A stretch of DNA of 49,146 nt, from contig JAGXLI010000008.1 in assembly GCA_018334755.1 (NCBI GenBank), forward strand, positions 1 to 49,146. Reading direction: 5' to 3'. The notes below the pieces were generated by a model. It saw nothing but the letters and a program-made list of their open reading frames with translations, searched no databases and was not told the origin of the DNA. How positions within the stretch are numbered: the stretch's first letter is position 1; each line of letters starts with the position of its first letter. The stretch comes from Thermoplasmatota archaeon. Lineage in GTDB: Archaea; Thermoplasmatota; Thermoplasmata; Halarchaeoplasmatales; Halarchaeoplasmataceae. Both the position numbers and the translations under genes were made by a program. This document shows, one piece after another, positions 1 to 7,614 of this stretch.

Positions 1-48
1 TTTTTCGTCCATAAACCGGGTGTTGTTATCTTCTATCAGGCGATGCAT
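1..48 (-). CDS. Possible 5' end of a gene running off the left edge
   Basis: On the minus strand an ATG at 48-46 opens a frame that stays open to the window edge (16 residues, starting MHRLIEDN). A GGTG-type ribosome-binding sequence sits just before it, and a TATA-like box (minus TTTTTATAT, 78-86) lies at about the right distance for a very short leader. The product cannot be recognised from so few residues. This is a weak call based on start context only. Confidence 0.3.
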   Translation of the reverse strand, partial: MHRLIEDNNTRFMDEK

Positions 49-77
49 CTTCACACCAAGTTGCCATTTTAGATTGG

Positions 78-86
78 ATATAAAAA
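78..86 (-). promoter_or_regulatory. TATA-like box before the left-edge gene
   Basis: Minus-strand TTTTTATAT lies about 30 bases upstream of the ATG at 48. That is the spacing expected for an archaeal promoter with a near-leaderless transcript. No other promoter element was identified. Confidence 0.3.
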
Positions 87-127
87 GATTGCTAGCTAAT
101 GTTAAAAAAACGTTTTTCTCTCTAGAG

Positions 128-313
128 TTAGTAATGCATTTTCCATTTAGAGTATAACGATCCACTGATTTCTTCGTCTTTCTCGGACCACAGCATTCCC
201 AGTTCGTACAGGATCTTCCTTTTCTCTTTTCTGTCTCTTTTTCCGATCACGACAATTGATCTTCCTGAAGATTGTAGTGAGAGTGTTGAAAGAACAGTAA
301 TCCATATGTAGGG
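128..313 (-). pseudogene. Possible gene remnant with no good start
   Basis: A minus-strand frame is open for about 61 codons between a TGA (314-316) and a TAA (128-130). Its later part has the codon style of neighbouring genes and reads as plausible protein (KILYELGMLW, then an acidic stretch). There is no ATG near its beginning; only a GTG and an internal ATG are available. It may be the decayed 3' end of a gene, or chance. The rest of 1-343 shows only the promoter of the CARF gene. Confidence 0.25.
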
Positions 314-343
314 TCAGCATATTGGGAAGACGAGGTAAGACAG

Positions 344-796
344 ATGCATAAGTACGTCGCGCTGATCGACGGCAACTACTGGGACACGATGAACGGTCTG
401 TGGGCCGTGATAAAAAAAGATATGTTCACTCCGGATATGATATATCTTCTAGCTGAAGAGAACGACGAAGAGATGGTGAACGCTCTTACAGAAGATTGTA
501 AAAGTCTCTTAGACCAGTACGGTATAGAGTCAGAGATCCAAAGTCAGATCTTAGATAACGGCTTAGAAGAAGTCGAAAAGTTAATACAGGAGGATTCTAA
601 AGCGGCTTTGGATATCAGCGGGGGAACGAAACATCTGACTGCTAGAGTGCTCGCTAACATCTCAACCTCCAGTTTTGATCACATATTCTGCCTCTCTATC
701 GACAAGAATATAGATCCAAAAAGACCACTTCCCACGATCGATATGAAGAAAACAGTTTTAGAAGATCTCAAAGGCAAGCCAAAGGGGGATAGATGA
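344..796 (+). CDS. Stand-alone CARF-like domain protein (putative cyclic-nucleotide sensor)
   Basis: A 150-residue protein with the hallmarks of a CRISPR-associated Rossmann-fold (CARF) domain. A hydrophobic first strand leads into a ligand-loop region (VALIDGN, residues 5-11). The signature D-I-S-G-G-T-K-H-L at residues 90-98 corresponds to the GGTK ligand-binding motif of Csm6/Csx1/Card1-type proteins. CARF domains bind cyclic oligoadenylate or related messengers and control an attached effector. Here no effector domain is fused; the next gene overlaps by four bases (ATGA) and encodes a PIN-like nuclease, so sensor and effector appear to be separate, translationally coupled subunits. A GAGGT ribosome-binding site precedes the ATG. 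No cas genes or CRISPR array are visible. The fold call rests on motif reading alone. Confidence 0.72.
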   Translation: MHKYVALIDGNYWDTMNGLWAVIKKDMFTPDMIYLLAEENDEEMVNALTEDCKSLLDQYGIESEIQSQILDNGLEEVEKLIQEDSKAALDISGGTKHLTARVLANISTSSFDHIFCLSIDKNIDPKRPLPTIDMKKTVLEDLKGKPKGDR

Positions 797-1881
797 TGGA
801 AGAAGTTCTGAATAAGCGAAACCTGGTAATGCTTTTGAATGAGATTGAAAACCAGGATATCGATGAGTTCGAAATTAGAGAACCGTACTTCAATAACCGC
901 TTGTTAAAGGTAAAAATCAAAGATGAAGAATACGAGATCGAATTGTCCAGTAAAAAGAATCTAGAGGTACCAGTTTCAAAGGAGGAATACTGGGATGAAA
1001 AGGAGATACCAGGCTTCAACGAGTATAAGGAATGCCTGATCTCATCAGGTTTAGTCGATTTCCAGAACTGGAATGATTTTAAAGACTGGATACACTACTT
1101 TTACAAGAGTGAAAAAGAACCCGGACTTTCTAGCGAGTCCGTCTTCTTGACGATAGACACCAATATCGCTTATTACCGCCTCATATCAAGAAGATTTCCA
1201 TTGAGGTATGACGGCACAAAGATCAGAAGTGAGGATTTCGACTATCTCCTTAGTTCTATAGTGGAGGGGGAGATAGACCATCACATCCGCGATAAGTACC
1301 ACAAGTCGGACCTGAAGATGATGGGACTTCACTCGAAGATAGGCGATATCCGATACAAATTCAGGAATAGAGGAACATTAGAGACCAGAAAAGCAAAATT
1401 TGCTACAGAGGAATTGAACCACCTGAGAGGCGAGCTGAACGCGGCAAGGATCAAAGGCAACGCTTCTAAAACCGACTCCGAAAAGAACGATATAAGGATC
1501 GTCGAATCTCTAGAAAAATTCGGATGGGACAAGAACATCGACGTAGCTCTCATCTCTACCGACAGGAACATGGCCAATCATGCAGAAAATTCTGAGGTCC
1601 CGTTCTTCATCCTGGAGATGCCTCACAAGCTGCAGAGGAAAAATGTGGTCGGTGATGAAACGCTGTTGAACCTACTCCACGACCTGGCTTTGATGTTCGG
1701 AGCTGTACAGATACCGGAGCTGAGCACTACCTTGTTCGGTATCTGGGGCGGCAAAAAAGACTCTCATTATAGTCACGAGTGTGTCAAATTATGGATCAAC
1801 CCGGGGTCTTCTCTAGAGAGTCCCCTAAAACGTGATGTCAAGGTAATAAATTCCTTATCTAAAGCTAAATCTCTCGACTGA
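793..1881 (+). CDS. PIN-like nuclease, partner of the CARF protein
   Basis: A 362-residue protein. Residues 1-110 form an unrecognised, charged, probably beta-rich N-terminal part. Residues 117-275 look like a PIN ribonuclease domain: strand 1 ends in the acidic motif TIDTN (D122), an acidic helix follows (E158/E160), D233 lies in NDIRIVE, and D257 in ISTDRN. These four positions match the PIN metal-binding acids. A C-terminal tail of about 80 residues has no known match. The start overlaps the CARF stop (ATGA) and AAAGGGGG just upstream is its ribosome-binding site, so the two are made together. The gene ends at the base next to the cysS stop on the other strand. The inferred role is a messenger-activated RNase in antiviral defence; it could instead be a toxin-like RNase. 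Confidence 0.68.
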   Translation: MMEEVLNKRNLVMLLNEIENQDIDEFEIREPYFNNRLLKVKIKDEEYEIELSSKKNLEVPVSKEEYWDEKEIPGFNEYKECLISSGLVDFQNWNDFKDWIHYFYKSEKEPGLSSESVFLTIDTNIAYYRLISRRFPLRYDGTKIRSEDFDYLLSSIVEGEIDHHIRDKYHKSDLKMMGLHSKIGDIRYKFRNRGTLETRKAKFATEELNHLRGELNAARIKGNASKTDSEKNDIRIVESLEKFGWDKNIDVALISTDRNMANHAENSEVPFFILEMPHKLQRKNVVGDETLLNLLHDLALMFGAVQIPELSTTLFGIWGGKKDSHYSHECVKLWINPGSSLESPLKRDVKVINSLSKAKSLD

Positions 1882-3327
1882 TCAATCCATGATGTGCCAT
1901 CTAGATCCTTCTTCCGAGTCCTCGACCTCTATCCCCAACTCTCTTAGTTCATCTCTTATCCTGTCAGCGTTCTCATAGTCCTCCTTCTCTCTCAACGTTT
2001 TTCTGATCTCTAGAAGGAGTTCTATATACTCATCAGCTCCCTCCAAGGTCTCTTCTCCTTCCTCCAATTTTAGACCGAGGACACCAGCTAACTCTTTCAA
2101 AGTCTCTTTCGCCTTCTCCAGAACGGAACTTTCGCTGTCCAACTTCTTGTTTATCCTGCTGCTGAACTCCAGCAGTTTGCTCATCGCCAAAGGCGTGTTA
2201 AGATCGTCATCCATGGCCTTCCTGAAGTCTTCCTCTATCCAGTCTATATCTTCTTCTAGACCGGTCTTATCGCCGCCTTCACTCTCTTCTATCTTCCTGA
2301 GTGTAGTGTAAAATCTATCGAGCTTTTTACTCGCTTCCTCAAGAGCTTCAAAACTGAAATCGCTCTGGGACCTGTAATGGATGCTGGCGAAGAAAGTCCG
2401 AATGACTTCGGGGTCGAACTCTTCCAGCAGCTCGGAAACTGTGTAAAAATTGCCTTCACTTTTCGACATCTTTTCCCCCTCTACCGTTATATGTTCGCTG
2501 TGTAACCAAAATTTCACGGGTTCTTCGCTCATGTCTTCCATGGCCATGTCCTGGGCTCTTTCGTTAGGATGGTGGGGAAAGATGTGGTCTACGCCTCCAG
2601 TGTGGATATCGAATTCTTTGCCCAGATAATTGACGCCCATCACGCTGCACTCGAGATGCCAGCCCGGATATCCCAGACTCCAGGGAGACGGCCATTTCAT
2701 TATATGGTTCGGGTCCGCTTTTATCCACAGGGCGAAATCAAGGGGCGATCTTTTCTCTTCCAGCTCCTCTTCAGAAACTCGGCCTCCCGCTCCCGTTTCC
2801 AGATCTTCTATCGTCCTTCCACCCAGCTTCGGATAGTCATGGTCCTTATCGAACTTTTTCACGTCGAAATAAACAGAGCCGTTCTTCTCGTAGGCGTACC
2901 CGTTCTCTATCATGTCTTTAACGGCTTCGATCATCTCGATCATGTGGCCCGTGGCTCTCGGATTGATGTTGTGCCTTTTCATGTTCAGTTCGTCCATCTC
3001 CCTGTACCACTTCCTCACCTGTTCCGTAACCAGTTCCCTCGGCTCGAGCCGTTTTTCCTTCGCTGCTTTTTCAACCTTGTCTTCGCCCTGGTCGGCGTCA
3101 TCGGTAAGATGGCCCACGTCGGTTATATTCATCACGTGAAAAACGTCATAGCCCTTCCAGGTCAAGTATCGGTTCAAAATATCCCAGGCCGAATAGGTCT
3201 TGGCGTTGCCTACGTGCATGTCTTCGTAGATGGTCTGGCCGCAGGAGTAAATCTTTATCGCGCCTTCCTCCAACGGTTCAAATTTTTCTTTCTGATTCGT
3301 CAACGTGTTGTACAGCTTTAGGGTCAT
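1882..3327 (-). CDS. cysS: Cysteinyl-tRNA synthetase
   Basis: A 481-residue class I synthetase that charges tRNA-Cys. The N-terminal [15 protein letters not shown] contains the zinc-binding Cys and the HIGH-equivalent HVGN. The family usually has CGPT here, so Pro to Gln is a small deviation. Further zinc ligands lie in WHLECSVM and FPHHPNE, and the KMSKS loop is intact (EKMSKSEGN). The C-terminal helical domain ends with RWHIMD. Length is normal. It lies 44 bases downstream of pheS on the same strand, a pairing of two synthetase genes, and its stop abuts the convergent PIN gene. Confidence 0.97.
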   Translation of the reverse strand: MTLKLYNTLTNQKEKFEPLEEGAIKIYSCGQTIYEDMHVGNAKTYSAWDILNRYLTWKGYDVFHVMNITDVGHLTDDADQGEDKVEKAAKEKRLEPRELVTEQVRKWYREMDELNMKRHNINPRATGHMIEMIEAVKDMIENGYAYEKNGSVYFDVKKFDKDHDYPKLGGRTIEDLETGAGGRVSEEELEEKRSPLDFALWIKADPNHIMKWPSPWSLGYPGWHLECSVMGVNYLGKEFDIHTGGVDHIFPHHPNERAQDMAMEDMSEEPVKFWLHSEHITVEGEKMSKSEGNFYTVSELLEEFDPEVIRTFFASIHYRSQSDFSFEALEEASKKLDRFYTTLRKIEESEGGDKTGLEEDIDWIEEDFRKAMDDDLNTPLAMSKLLEFSSRINKKLDSESSVLEKAKETLKELAGVLGLKLEEGEETLEGADEYIELLLEIRKTLREKEDYENADRIRDELRELGIEVEDSEEGSRWHIMD

Positions 3328-3371
3328 ATAAAATCAAGACTTCGATGAATATATTTCAAATTTATGTACTA

Positions 3372-4919
3372 TCACAGGAGAGGATATTCTCTCAATCTCT
3401 CTATATCGTTCCTGTAGCATTCCCTTATGTCTTCCCAGCCGAGCCGTAACATGACAAGTCTTTCCAGGCCTAGACCCCATGCTATGACCGGTTCTTCGAT
3501 CCCGTGAGGTTCCAAAACTTCTCTTCTGAATAGACCGGCTCCTCCCATCTCCAGATACTGGTCCTTCCATTTAGCAAAGACTTCCAAGCTGGGTTCGGTG
3601 AAAGGGAAATATCCTGGTCTGACTTTAACGTCCTCGAAACCCATCTTTCTGTAAAATTCCTTCATAAAGCCGATAAGCATATTTAAACTGGCGTTTTCCT
3701 CCATCACGATACCCTCGATCTGGACGAACTCAGAAAGGTGTGTCGAGTCCGGTTTCTCGCTCCTGTAGTTCCAATCCACGGAAAACGCCTTGACCGGCGG
3801 CTCGTCATTTTCGGAAAGGTACCTGATACTCGCTGCCGTGGTGTGCGTTCTAAGGACCGCTTTCCGCGCCTCCTCTTCGCTCCAGTCGTACTGCCACCCT
3901 TTGGACCTGGTATCCCCGCCGTTCTTGTGGATATTTTTTACTCTCTCCGCTATCTCTTCATCTATATCCAACTCGCCCGGCCTTTCCAAGTAAAAGGTAT
4001 CCTGAAGATCTCTTGCAGGATGATCTTGAGGTGAAAACAGTGCGTCGAAGTTCCAAAAAGCGGGCTGTATCACATCGGACTTCATCTCGGTGAAGCCCAT
4101 CTCCAAAAAGACCTGTCTGACCTTCTCCATCTCCCTTTTGATAGGATGTCTTTTTCCGCCGTATTCTTTAGGAGCGTAAGCTTTCACATCATAAGGTCTT
4201 ATCCTGGCGTCCTTCCACGCCCCGGTTCTGATTATCTCGGGTGTCAGCTGATTGATCTGGGGTCTGAGTTCTAACCCCTTTTCCAGTTCCTCTTTTCCTT
4301 TTTCCGTCAGCTTGACCGTCCTTAGTACTTCCTTGTCCTCCTCAAGGATCTCCTTTCTCGATAGGAGATTATTGATCGTATACTCGTCGAGTTCTTCTTC
4401 GGGCAGCTTTCCCTCCTTGCCCAACCTCCTGATGAGTTTTTCATCTCTCCCTTTTTCTTTCAACGCTTCTCTACCTTTTTTGGTGATCTGGAGGTAGGAT
4501 CCTCCCTTCTCCTTCACGATCTCGGCCCAACCCTTATCCTTGAGCCAGCCTAAGGCGATGCCCGCTTTTTTCTTACCCAGATCGCTTTTTTCTTGAAGTT
4601 CTGAAACGCTGCATCTCCCACCTTCCTTATCTAAAAATTTTAGAGCCTTTCTTTCGGGCAGATCCTTCTTGGCCAAACTTTTCTTGGCCAGTGAATAATA
4701 ATGCTTGACCTCCTCTTCGACGAAGACCAGTTCTTTAGAATTGAGCCAGGAGACGGCGTTCATCACTTTGACTTCCTCGTCGGCTTCACCGTGCTCCGCT
4801 ATCTCTTCGGGTGAAGCCTCTCCGTCCAATTCTTGTAAAGCTAACAGAGTGCTCTTCTCGAGATAGCTGAGCTCACCCGTTTCTTCGGCTTTTCCTTCTT
4901 CTGAAGAGTTCCCAGACAT
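3372..4919 (-). CDS. pheS: Phenylalanyl-tRNA synthetase alpha subunit
   Basis: A 515-residue archaeal/eukaryotic-type PheRS alpha chain. Residues 1-200 are several winged-helix-like repeats rich in Lys and Glu that contact tRNA. The class II catalytic core follows, with the motif 2 region (DYNYRSEKPD-like DWNYRSEKPD) and motif 3 (AWGLGLERLVMLRLG). The beta subunit (pheT) is not in the window, so the two subunits are unlinked here or lie beyond it. The gene probably forms an operon with cysS downstream. Confidence 0.96.
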   Translation of the reverse strand: MSGNSSEEGKAEETGELSYLEKSTLLALQELDGEASPEEIAEHGEADEEVKVMNAVSWLNSKELVFVEEEVKHYYSLAKKSLAKKDLPERKALKFLDKEGGRCSVSELQEKSDLGKKKAGIALGWLKDKGWAEIVKEKGGSYLQITKKGREALKEKGRDEKLIRRLGKEGKLPEEELDEYTINNLLSRKEILEEDKEVLRTVKLTEKGKEELEKGLELRPQINQLTPEIIRTGAWKDARIRPYDVKAYAPKEYGGKRHPIKREMEKVRQVFLEMGFTEMKSDVIQPAFWNFDALFSPQDHPARDLQDTFYLERPGELDIDEEIAERVKNIHKNGGDTRSKGWQYDWSEEEARKAVLRTHTTAASIRYLSENDEPPVKAFSVDWNYRSEKPDSTHLSEFVQIEGIVMEENASLNMLIGFMKEFYRKMGFEDVKVRPGYFPFTEPSLEVFAKWKDQYLEMGGAGLFRREVLEPHGIEEPVIAWGLGLERLVMLRLGWEDIRECYRNDIERLREYPLL

Positions 4920-4964
4920 CTTATGCCCCGAAAGGTGAACTTGTAAATATATATTTTGTATCTA

Positions 4965-6485
4965 TCATTCCAACGATCCTATCTCGCTCTCCACTTTCTC
5001 CACGATCTTTCCGCTCTTGATCAGATCACTCATTTTCTCTATATCTTCATGGAGTGACCGATCCCCGTCCAAGGGTTCGACCCGCTCTCTTATGAAATCA
5101 TACGCAACCATAACACCTTCCCCGGGCGATAGATCATGATACTCCAGCCCTTCAGCGGCCGCCAACAGTTCTATCGACACTGTTTTCTGAACGTTCTTCA
5201 GTATCTCTCTAGCATGCCGAGCGGAGATAGAGCCCATGCTGACGTGGTCCTCCTGTCCAGCGGAAGTGGGAATCGAATCGACGCTGGCCGGGTGAGATAG
5301 GACCTTGTTCTCAGATACCAAGGACGCGGCAGTATATTGGGCTATCATGAAACCGGAATTCAATCCGCTCTCTTCGGTCAAGAATCGAGGTAAACCGCTC
5401 TCTTCGCGATACATCAATTTATCCGTCGTTCTTTCAGATATATCTCCTATCTCCGATATAGCGGAAGCGAAGAAGTCCATCGCTAGAGCTATCGGTTGAC
5501 CGTGGAAATTCCCTCCAGAAATCACGTCTCCGTTCGGGAACACCAATGGATTATCGGTCGCCGAGTTCATCTCGATGGTGAGCACTTTTTCAAGGTAATC
5601 GAAAGCGTCCTCCGCGGCACCATAGACCTGGGGCATACATCTCAAGGTGTATGGATCTTGAACTCTATCGCAGTCCTTGTGTGAATCGATTATCTCGCTG
5701 TCAGCGGTTATCTTCTTAAGGTTCCTAGCACATTTTTTCTGCCCAGGGTGCGGTCTCGATTCATGTATCCGGTCATCGAAGACCGCGTCTGTTCCTCTGA
5801 GTGCCTCTAAACTCATCCCGCTGGCTATCTGGGCCGCTTTCAACAATTGTCTTCCATCGTGTAGAGCCAAGGCTCCGATGGCTGTCATGACCTGTGTCCC
5901 GTTCAGAAGGGCTAAACCCTCTTTGGCCTTCAACGTCAAGGGCTTGAAACCGGCTCTATCTAGGACTTCTTCCCCTGACATTTTTTTCCCACTGAATTCA
6001 GCTTCACCTTCTCCGATCAAGACAAGACTCATATGAGCTAACGGAGCGAGATCACCAGACGCTCCTACGCTGCCTTTGGAAGGTATCACAGGATGGACTT
6101 CAGAGTTCAACAATTCGAGTAATCTTTCTATGACCTTTAATCGAACGCCGCTGTAACCTTTGGCTAATGTGTTCGCTCTCAGAAGCATCGTAGCCCTGAC
6201 CACCTCTTCATCGAGGGGGTCTCCGACTCCGCTGGCATGACTTCGGACCAGGTTCTCCTGCAGTGCTTTCATCTTCTCTTTTTCGATCTTCACGTTGGCG
6301 AGATCACCGAAGCCAGTATTTATACCATAGATGTCTTCGTCGCCCTCCAACTTTTCTTCAACCACTCCTCTAGACTCCTTTATCTTTTCTATACAGTTCT
6401 CGGCTAACTCGACCTTCTCATAGTTTCTAGCTACGTCGTGAAGGTCTTGAATGCTGAGTTCCTCTCCATCGATCTTTACAGACAT
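4965..6485 (-). CDS. hutH: Histidine ammonia-lyase
   Basis: A 506-residue lyase that removes ammonia from histidine to give urocanate. The Ala-Ser-Gly triad that forms the MIO cofactor lies in GSVGASGDLAPLAH. The VRSHASGVGDPL segment carries the Ser-His pair seen in histidine lyases rather than the residues typical of tyrosine or phenylalanine lyases. YGINTGFGDLA and the NFHGQPIALAMD region are intact, and length matches bacterial HutH. No urocanase or later hut gene is present in the window. The nearest upstream gene (dCTP deaminase family) is 13 bases away, suggesting co-transcription. Confidence 0.93.
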   Translation of the reverse strand: MSVKIDGEELSIQDLHDVARNYEKVELAENCIEKIKESRGVVEEKLEGDEDIYGINTGFGDLANVKIEKEKMKALQENLVRSHASGVGDPLDEEVVRATMLLRANTLAKGYSGVRLKVIERLLELLNSEVHPVIPSKGSVGASGDLAPLAHMSLVLIGEGEAEFSGKKMSGEEVLDRAGFKPLTLKAKEGLALLNGTQVMTAIGALALHDGRQLLKAAQIASGMSLEALRGTDAVFDDRIHESRPHPGQKKCARNLKKITADSEIIDSHKDCDRVQDPYTLRCMPQVYGAAEDAFDYLEKVLTIEMNSATDNPLVFPNGDVISGGNFHGQPIALAMDFFASAISEIGDISERTTDKLMYREESGLPRFLTEESGLNSGFMIAQYTAASLVSENKVLSHPASVDSIPTSAGQEDHVSMGSISARHAREILKNVQKTVSIELLAAAEGLEYHDLSPGEGVMVAYDFIRERVEPLDGDRSLHEDIEKMSDLIKSGKIVEKVESEIGSLE

Positions 6486-6498
6486 ATTATCCTCTTTT

Positions 6499-6963
6499 TC
6501 AAAGCGTAACGCCTTCTTGACCTTGATAATTTCCTGATCTTTCAGAGTATCCTTTCTCGCTCTCCTCGGTCAGAAGGTTGAACGTCATCTGGGCAAAGGT
6601 CTCCCCGATCGGGATCTCCAGGTCCTTATAGGTGTTGTAGGCACTCAAAGTCAGATCGCCCTCAAAGCCGGCATCTATAAGTCCGAAAGAGGAGATGACT
6701 CCTTTTCTAGCCCATGTCGTCCTTATCCATAGCTCTCCCACTATGTAGGGAGGAAATTTTACGTATTCCTCGGTAGAAACGGCGAACCAAGTCTCAGCGG
6801 GTATGACAGATTCGCCCTTCTTCTGAGGTCTTCTCTCCTCTACGGCCACTTCGGCTATGGTCAAATCATACCCGTTCGGAGTCAAATTATCTTCATCAAA
6901 ATTCTTGATCTCCAGTTCGTCTTTTTCCATCAAATCTTTTATCTGAGCATCCGAGAGTATCAT
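6499..6963 (-). CDS. dcd: dCTP deaminase / dUTPase family protein
   Basis: A 154-residue trimeric-fold nucleotide enzyme. The segment TTWARKGVISS followed by DAGFEGDLTLSAYN matches the family pattern: substrate-binding Arg, then the Asp...Glu block, with the Glu acting in deamination. LTPNGYDLTI near the N-terminus is also typical. It would supply dUMP precursors by converting dCTP to dUTP, or to dUMP if bifunctional as in some archaea. It is shorter than most dCTP deaminases, so deaminase and dUTPase roles cannot be separated by eye. It precedes hutH with a 13-base gap. Confidence 0.82.
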   Translation of the reverse strand: MILSDAQIKDLMEKDELEIKNFDEDNLTPNGYDLTIAEVAVEERRPQKKGESVIPAETWFAVSTEEYVKFPPYIVGELWIRTTWARKGVISSFGLIDAGFEGDLTLSAYNTYKDLEIPIGETFAQMTFNLLTEESEKGYSERSGNYQGQEGVTL

Positions 6964-7058
6964 CTTATCACGATCACCTATAGCAATTTATCTCAGATAG
7001 TCCTACCACATATTTAGAATTTAGGTCAAATATTCTCTTTCAAGTTCTAAAATGACCA

Positions 7059-7580
7059 TCATTCCAAAAACTCTTTCTGGAATCTCTTTATATCCCGTTT
7101 GATCGCCCTATAAAATGACGGGAAGTATATCACTGTGGCCAAAAGTGCTATCACTCCCACGGCTATGTAGAAAACTTCTCTGTCGGCCTTGTAAGGTTCC
7201 ATCCCCTCGATTATGAACCCCAGTTCGTCCACTATCAAGCCGAGTCCAGACCCATAGAGGATCGAACTTATCCTCGCTATAGATCTGCTCCAGTAGTTTA
7301 TAGCTAACCAAGATGATATGGCCAGCAGAACGACCCCGTACGTTATATGATGTACGTGGTAACCTCCTAAAACAACATTTCTTCCTACACTGTAGGACAC
7401 TTCAGAACTCACGGGGGCATCGGCTTTCAGGAAGACCACCCAGAGTCGGGCGGCGATAAAAGTGATAAGGAAAGAGATCGAGATGAGAAAGGGTGTAGAT
7501 CTTCTCCGCTTGTAGATCTCTTTTTTTAGGAGATCGGGGATGTACTTTGAACCAGCTATAACCTTATCCTTTTTCGGCAT
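7059..7580 (-). CDS. Small integral membrane protein with HxHH and DE motifs
   Basis: A 173-residue protein with a basic N-terminal tail and four or five membrane helices (about residues 30-50, 70-95, 105-130, 138-155). Two polar patches lie inside helices: GYHVHHITYGVV and GLGLIVDELGF. Conserved His and Asp/Glu in the membrane suggest a metal site, as in membrane hydrolases, but I do not recognise the family. It lies 34 bases downstream of the GT-C-like gene on the same strand and may be co-transcribed with it. Confidence 0.75.
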   Translation of the reverse strand: MPKKDKVIAGSKYIPDLLKKEIYKRRRSTPFLISISFLITFIAARLWVVFLKADAPVSSEVSYSVGRNVVLGGYHVHHITYGVVLLAISSWLAINYWSRSIARISSILYGSGLGLIVDELGFIIEGMEPYKADREVFYIAVGVIALLATVIYFPSFYRAIKRDIKRFQKEFLE

Positions 7581-7614
7581 CTTAACCCAGAACTAATGAG
7601 GGGATTTTATTCAA

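Noticed and set aside
2569-3321. A 250-codon plus-strand ORF
   Set aside because: It is the antisense shadow of cysS, whose motifs are complete; the protein has no recognisable features.
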